Shown: positions 1 through 4,300 of the stretch, in pieces
Layout: the number at the start of each line of letters is the position of its first letter
Numbering within the stretch: the first letter of the stretch is position 1
DNA from: Gemmatimonadota bacterium
GTDB taxonomy: Bacteria; Latescibacterota; UBA2968; UBA8231
Assembly (NCBI GenBank): GCA_002712305.1
Contig: PATE01000066.1
Location: forward strand, 1 to 6,288
Direction: 5' to 3'
Length of the DNA stretch: 6,288 nt
Notes under the pieces: model-generated
What the model was told of the DNA's origin: nothing
What the model saw: only the letters and a program-made list of their open reading frames with translations
The model's database searches: none
Made by a program: the position numbers and the translations under genes

Positions 1-461
1 ATGTTCCTCTTGGTTTTACCCTTTTCGCCAGTCGCATTCGTGCCATGCTGACGGTGAGTGCTCTTGATCTGGGGCTGTTGCAGCGCAAGGAGGAGGGGAA
101 CAGTCGCTATCTGCGCATTTTCGATGCGCGCACGCGCACCGACTTCTGCGTCGACAGCTCAAATGGTCAGATCACCAGCTACAATCGGTGTTCGGGTGAC
201 ACAGATGTGCTGCGTTCCATGTCGGTAGATCTCAACTTCCTTCCCGTCACCGAGCTCTACGTAGCTGATCGCCTCGGTGCCGTGCACGTAGGTCTGGGTG
301 CACGCGCCTTCAAGCCACGTACGCTTTACGGCACATTGGGCATGTTCTTCCCGTCTGAATCGGGACGCGCCATCGGTGCACAGCTGTCGATGGGTCGTGA
401 ATACATCTTCTTAGGCATGAAGTGGGGGCTCGACATCCGTCGGATCTCCAAGTGGCTCTGA
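1..461 (+). CDS. C-terminal part of a probable outer-membrane beta-barrel protein (5'-truncated)
   Basis: The reading frame is open from base 3 to a TGA at 459-461 and has no stop before the window edge. The first ATG in frame (45) has no Shine-Dalgarno sequence before it and sits inside continuous coding, so I read this as the last ~152 residues of a longer protein. No family motif is recognised. Several stretches alternate polar and hydrophobic residues with frequent Gly and aromatics, for example GAVHVGLGARAF, TLYGTLGMFF and YIFLGMKWGLDI, as expected of strands in an outer-membrane barrel. Two cysteines (codons 147-149 and 189-191) are 14 residues apart in a polar segment and could form a disulfide in an exposed loop. 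The protein ends in KWL, so the usual terminal aromatic residue is one position from the end. It converges on the YtoQ gene across an 18-bp gap. That the gene is real is fairly sure; the barrel assignment is inference, and a soluble beta-rich protein is possible. Confidence 0.62.
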   Translation, partial: VPLGFTLFASRIRAMLTVSALDLGLLQRKEEGNSRYLRIFDARTRTDFCVDSSNGQITSYNRCSGDTDVLRSMSVDLNFLPVTELYVADRLGAVHVGLGARAFKPRTLYGTLGMFFPSESGRAIGAQLSMGREYIFLGMKWGLDIRRISKWL

Positions 462-479
462 TCCGCGTCCACGACCCGC

Positions 480-935
480 CTACTGCTTACCTTCGATCAC
501 GTAGCTGAGCAGATCCACCACCTGCTCGGGTTGGGAGGCCACGGCCAGGGCGGCGGCATCCACTTCCTTGAGGGCGTGCGTGAGATCGGCATCGTGCAGG
601 ATGATGAGTGGTTTGCCCAGGGCGCAGGCGAACCCGGCGTCGAAGGCCGCGTTCCACTGCCGATACTTGTCGCCAAAACGGACCACCACGATATCAGCGT
701 GCCGGATCAGCGTGCGGGTGCGGATGGCGTTGACCTGGGCCCCTTTATGGTCCTTCCAAAAACCATCATTCTCCTCTCCGAGAATGCGCACGCCCACATC
801 ATCACTGGCGCCATGATCGGTCACCGGCGCACTCACATCGACGGGCAGATCTGCGGCGGTGGCTCCCGAGATGATTCGCTCACGCCAGTCACTGTGGATC
901 TCACCGGATAGGTAGATACTCCAACGTCTCTGCAC
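480..935 (-). CDS. ytoQ: YtoQ family protein (nucleoside 2-deoxyribosyltransferase-like fold)
   Basis: This complete 151-residue protein matches the YtoQ family, named after the Bacillus subtilis protein, in length and motifs. Family hallmarks are YLSGEIHSDWR at residues 8-18, the KDHKGAQVNAIRT block at 61-73, the strand HADIVVVRFGDKYRQWN at 79-95, and FDAGFACALGKPLIIL at 98-113. The family is placed near nucleoside 2-deoxyribosyltransferases, small Rossmann-like enzymes that cleave or exchange N-glycosidic bonds. In those enzymes a catalytic Glu precedes the Gly/Ala-rich ALGKP helix, whereas here the matching residue is Asp99. As far as I know no reaction has been established for YtoQ. It should be cytoplasmic, since there is no signal peptide or membrane segment. 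The start is GTG at 933-935, chosen because a perfect AGGAGG lies 6 bases upstream and the family motif begins seven codons in. The stop is TAG. It diverges from the small helical gene and converges on the barrel gene, so it is probably monocistronic. Family call: high confidence; enzymatic role: inferred only. Confidence 0.93.
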   Translation of the reverse strand: MQRRWSIYLSGEIHSDWRERIISGATAADLPVDVSAPVTDHGASDDVGVRILGEENDGFWKDHKGAQVNAIRTRTLIRHADIVVVRFGDKYRQWNAAFDAGFACALGKPLIILHDADLTHALKEVDAAALAVASQPEQVVDLLSYVIEGKQ

Positions 936-941
936 GGTTTG

Positions 942-947
942 CCTCCT
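942..947 (-). promoter_or_regulatory. Strong Shine-Dalgarno site that sets the GTG start of ytoQ
   Basis: The minus strand reads AGGAGG here, fully complementary to the 16S rRNA 3' tail, with a 6-base spacer to the GTG at 933-935. It supports GTG as the start codon. Confidence 0.85.
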
Positions 948-959
948 GGTTCCATCACC

Positions 960-977
960 GACGGCCGGATCGCCGTC
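960..977. repeat. 6-bp inverted repeat in the ytoQ leader
   Basis: GACGGC (960-965) and GCCGTC (972-977) are perfect inverted copies separated by CGGATC. The repeat lies just upstream of the ytoQ Shine-Dalgarno site on the minus strand, so it could be a short hairpin in the ytoQ mRNA leader or a small operator. No T-run follows it on either strand, so it is not an intrinsic terminator. A GC-rich 6-bp repeat can occur by chance. Confidence 0.3.
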
Positions 978-1040
978 TCAAGCTTGTGAGCTGTGAACAC
1001 GACCTGTATCTTCGCGCAGCGTGAGGTTCAACCACTATCT

Positions 1041-1045
1041 GAGGA
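1041..1045 (+). promoter_or_regulatory. Shine-Dalgarno site of the small helical-protein gene
   Basis: GAGGA lies 9 bases before the ATG at 1055-1057, a workable spacing. It supports this small gene being translated and fixes its start. Confidence 0.65.
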
Positions 1046-1054
1046 ACGTGTCCG

Positions 1055-1348
1055 ATGAAGTCAGCCCTCGAACTAGCCCTGGAAAAGACCGATTCTCTCG
1101 TCGAAGACAAGGGCAAACTGACTCCTGAGCAAGTCAGCGCCATCGACGAGGTCAAGCGAGAATACGAAGCCAAGTGGGCAGAACAGGAAATCGTCCTTCA
1201 GCAGCGCATCGCCAAGGTGCAGGCCGAGTCTGACCCGCAGACCTTCGCCGAGCATTCGCGTCAGTTTCAGACCGAGATGAACTCGGTGCGTGACAAGATC
1301 TACGCCGAGCGTGACGAGAAAATCGCCGCCATTCGCGCCCAGAGCTGA
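1055..1348 (+). CDS. Small charged helical (coiled-coil-like) protein of unknown function
   Basis: This complete 97-residue protein runs from ATG to TGA with GAGGA 9 bases upstream. I do not recognise a named family. The sequence is almost wholly helix-forming and very rich in Glu, Lys, Arg, Gln and Ala. Residues 1-20 form a first short helix (MKSALELALEKTDSLVEDKG). A loop then leads to LTPEQ, a helix-cap-like motif at residues 22-26. Two longer helices follow at about 24-58 and 61-95, separated by SDPQTF at 59-64, suggesting a helical hairpin or coiled coil. It has no Cys, no signal peptide and no membrane segment, so it should be soluble and cytoplasmic. It is divergent from ytoQ and faces the large protease gene with only 9 bases between stop codons. 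A small structural or regulatory binding protein is possible, but nothing in the sequence names a partner. The gene itself is convincing because of its ribosome site, its protein-like composition and the fit to the gap. Confidence 0.82.
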   Translation: MKSALELALEKTDSLVEDKGKLTPEQVSAIDEVKREYEAKWAEQEIVLQQRIAKVQAESDPQTFAEHSRQFQTEMNSVRDKIYAERDEKIAAIRAQS

Positions 1349-1357
1349 AGGTCTGAC

Positions 1358-4300
1358 CTACGGCAGCAGGACAAGCCCACCGCGGTGGCGTCGAACCTGC
1401 TTGCCGTCGTCGCGATCGGTCGCCGTGACCACGTAGAGGTAGGTACCCGACGCCACCAGGCGTCCATCGTCGCCGGTACGATCCCATCGAAGTTGACCAA
1501 ACCCCGCTTCATGCAGCTGGGGCCCGAGTCGCCGCACCCGCCGCCCACTGACACCGTACACGTCGACCTGAACGCGCGCCGCGTGGGATAGCACCCAGGT
1601 GAAGGCACCCTCGCTACGCACCGGGTGCGGGGCGACCAGCACGTTGGCCAGCCGGAGGCGCTCATCGACCCGAATCCGCAGTTCGCCCACGCCGAATTCG
1701 ATTCCATCACGCACGAGCGCCGAACGTAGGCGGTGAGGGCCAGGGGGCAGGTGATGCAGCAGGGCCGGTGCACCGTCGGAGGTGGTCCAGGTGGAGTCCG
1801 CCACGATCGACTCGCCATCGACCTGCAGTTGAAGTTGGCCAGATGCCAGCGGCGGAGCCAGGACACGGATGGCGTGGGTCGAACCTACCGCATCGCCATC
1901 CCGCAGACGCTGGCCCGTTTCTACATCGAAGAACGCGATTGTCGTCAACCCAGGCAGGTTCAGGACCAACTCGACGGCATCGTTGAGACCCCGACCATCT
2001 GCCGTTGACGGCTGCAGACGTACAAACAGGCCCTCTCCCAAGTCAGGTAACAGGATGGGATCGAACAGGGTCCTCTGCGATTCACCTCTGGCAAGGGGAT
2101 CTATCGACGTCTGTGCCAGAACACGACCGTCCTGCTCCAGGGTCAATCGCGCCCCACCGGACGAGGTGAGCCCTCGGTTGCGAATCCAGCACTGCACGTG
2201 GAGTTGACCGTCAACGACATCTGCGGATGCGGCCCCCAATTCGAGGTCGGCCGCCGGATCATAGTGCATTTCAAACCGGCGCACGGTCTGCGTTGTATCG
2301 GGACCGATCTGGGCTCGAATTCGAAGGAACCGATAGTCGGCCGCGTCGATCTGGCTGGCCAGGTCGAGGTTCCAGGGTGCTGTCCCCCTCGCAAGGGAGA
2401 CCCATTCGTTGTCCGGGCCGCGTCCTTCGACCTCAATAGACGCACCGTCCCCGTCGACCTGTAACGATGTCCACGAGGCGGCCGGTCCTACGGTTTCGCC
2501 AACGACCTGCCCTGCAGCCACGTCTGAAGCACGTGAATATCCGAACAGGCCGGACCCCCATAGATCGCCGAGCCAGATCAGGTCATTTACAGGATCGAAC
2601 TGCCCGGAAATGACACGTGTCGTGTCCTGGTCGCTGTGCCACTCGTCAAGGAATCGCCCATCCTCGGCACTGACCATACGAATGCGCCGTTCTCCGGCGA
2701 ACTCGATCAGATAGAGGCGCTCCCCATCTGCGACGACGCCATCGGTCCAGCGAAAGGTGAACCCACTCTCCGTAGGAGGGATGACGAAGTCTCGCTGCAG
2801 ATGCCAGTCTCCCGTCTCGTCGACATCGAAGACGCGAACGCCCCAGCCTACACGGGTCCCACGATGGGAACTCATGGATACGTTGTAGATCTGTTCACCA
2901 TCGGAGGTGATCAACGCGTGCAGCACCTGTCCTGGCAGACGGTCCTGCTCGGTCACGACTCGGCCGGTGACCCAATCGAGCAGCCCATCTGGGACGTTCA
3001 CCGTGTCCAACCGACCCGACGCCGGATCGACTCGCTCGATCTGAAAACTCATCCCTGCTTCACTATACAGGAAACCATCATGGTAGGTGGCGCTGATCCC
3101 GGCGGTGGTGGTGTCGGTCAGGATGCCATAGTCACCGCCACGGATACTGCCATTGAAACCGGTGCCGACCCGCGAGAACGTGTCGCCTCCCGGGTAGATC
3201 GTCGACGAATCATTGAACCAACGTTTGGCATACAGATACGTACCGTCTGTGGCCAGAACCCCTGCTCCGGGCAGGCTCAGGAGTGTAAACCCAATCTCTC
3301 TCGTCGGCGTCGACGGTCGGAAGGCAGGTGTGTCGGCGCGGGCCACCAGCGCATCACCTCGCAACCGGACGCCGGAACCGTCGAGAAGATCGTCGGCCCC
3401 TTGCGACCAACTCACCGAATCAGCCGGCGTCTCCTGCGACCATCGCAGGGTACGTGTCTCGGACCACGGTCCCAATTGCATCCCGTCGACCAATCGGGCT
3501 CGCCAGTACAACACGTCGCCAAACTTGGCCCCCGCAGGTGGCTGAAGCTGGGCAGTTGCTCCCGCCGCTTGAGAAACGGCCATCGTCTGGGTGATGGCAT
3601 CCTCGAACGCCGGTGTCGTGGACAGGGCGAACTCTATGACGTCCAGCGGATTCGGGATGACGGATTGCAGATCGAGGGGGGCCAGGGCCTCCAGCTGGAG
3701 GTCAGTGCTGATCATACCTGACGGCGGCCACAGCAAGGTCGGACGCCGCGGGACAAGCACGTCGATGAACTCGTCGAGTCGATTGTTGGTTTCGTCGCGC
3801 TCTGCCGTCGAATTGTCGGCATCGATGTCAACCCGCAACAGATGAGTACCGCCGAATTCCGGTTGCCAGGAAAGCAGGAGCGTATCGGCCCCGATGAAGG
3901 GAGCCCGAGAGGCGTCGAAGAGCGTGTCGATGCCAGCGGATCTCTCGGCCACGATGTGGACCCGGATGCTGTCCTGTCCGAGGCGGGCGGCGCTGTTCAG
4001 GATTACCTCGATCGTGGTAGTCTCACCGCGCTGCGGGGGCTCTGCACCGACACGGATGCTCTGCGCGACATAGTCCGGATCAGATTCGAGGGCCAGACGC
4101 TGCATTGGATCACCGATCAGCTGCATCGTGAGTGGCACGTCAATGAACCCAGGATGAACCGAAAGCAGGCGTGATTTCGCCCATGTGAGAGCGCCTCCAA
4201 AGCCCAGTGGATCATCACTGAGCAATGCATCGTAGAGGAAATCGCTCAGCAGGTCGTGCTGGGCGGTCCGACTCTCGGCCGTGGCAGAGATAAACGCGAT

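Larger units (their letters stand above)
936..1054. promoter_or_regulatory. Divergent intergenic region between ytoQ and the small helical-protein gene
   Basis: This 119-bp gap separates two genes transcribed away from each other, so both promoters should lie here or overlap the coding ends. The best plus-strand candidate is TTGTGA (984-989), a 17-base spacer, then TATCTT (1007-1012), each matching 4 of 6 sigma-70 consensus bases. That would leave roughly 35 bases of leader before the ATG at 1055. On the minus strand TTGAAC (1026-1031) could be a -35 element, but the -10 options after it (GATACA, TACAGG) are poor. The two candidates would interleave, so transcription of one could affect the other. 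Presence of promoters is inferred from gene orientation; the exact boxes are weak guesses, and in a lineage far from Proteobacteria the consensus may not apply. Confidence 0.35.

Noticed and set aside
1-51. ATG at base 1 with a short hydrophobic reading (MFLLVLPFSPVAF...) resembling a signal peptide
   Set aside because: It stops after 16 codons and is in a different frame from the barrel gene, whose own frame is open through the same bases; no evidence of a frameshift.
531-911. A 126-codon plus-strand frame opposite ytoQ
   Set aside because: The minus-strand product matches a known family in full, and the plus-strand translation matches nothing and lacks a ribosome site.
1349-1359. AGGTCTGACCT as a possible terminator hairpin between the convergent genes
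   Set aside because: Only a 4-bp stem with a 3-base loop can form and no T-run follows on either strand.
1300-1866. A 188-codon open frame on the minus strand
   Set aside because: It overlaps the FlgD-like tail in another frame and its Arg/Trp/Ser-rich, low-complexity translation is typical of a shadow frame.
2636-3721. A 361-codon open frame on the plus strand
   Set aside because: It lies wholly antisense to the large protease gene, has no recognisable motif or ribosome site, and its open frame is a by-product of GC-rich codon use on the other strand.
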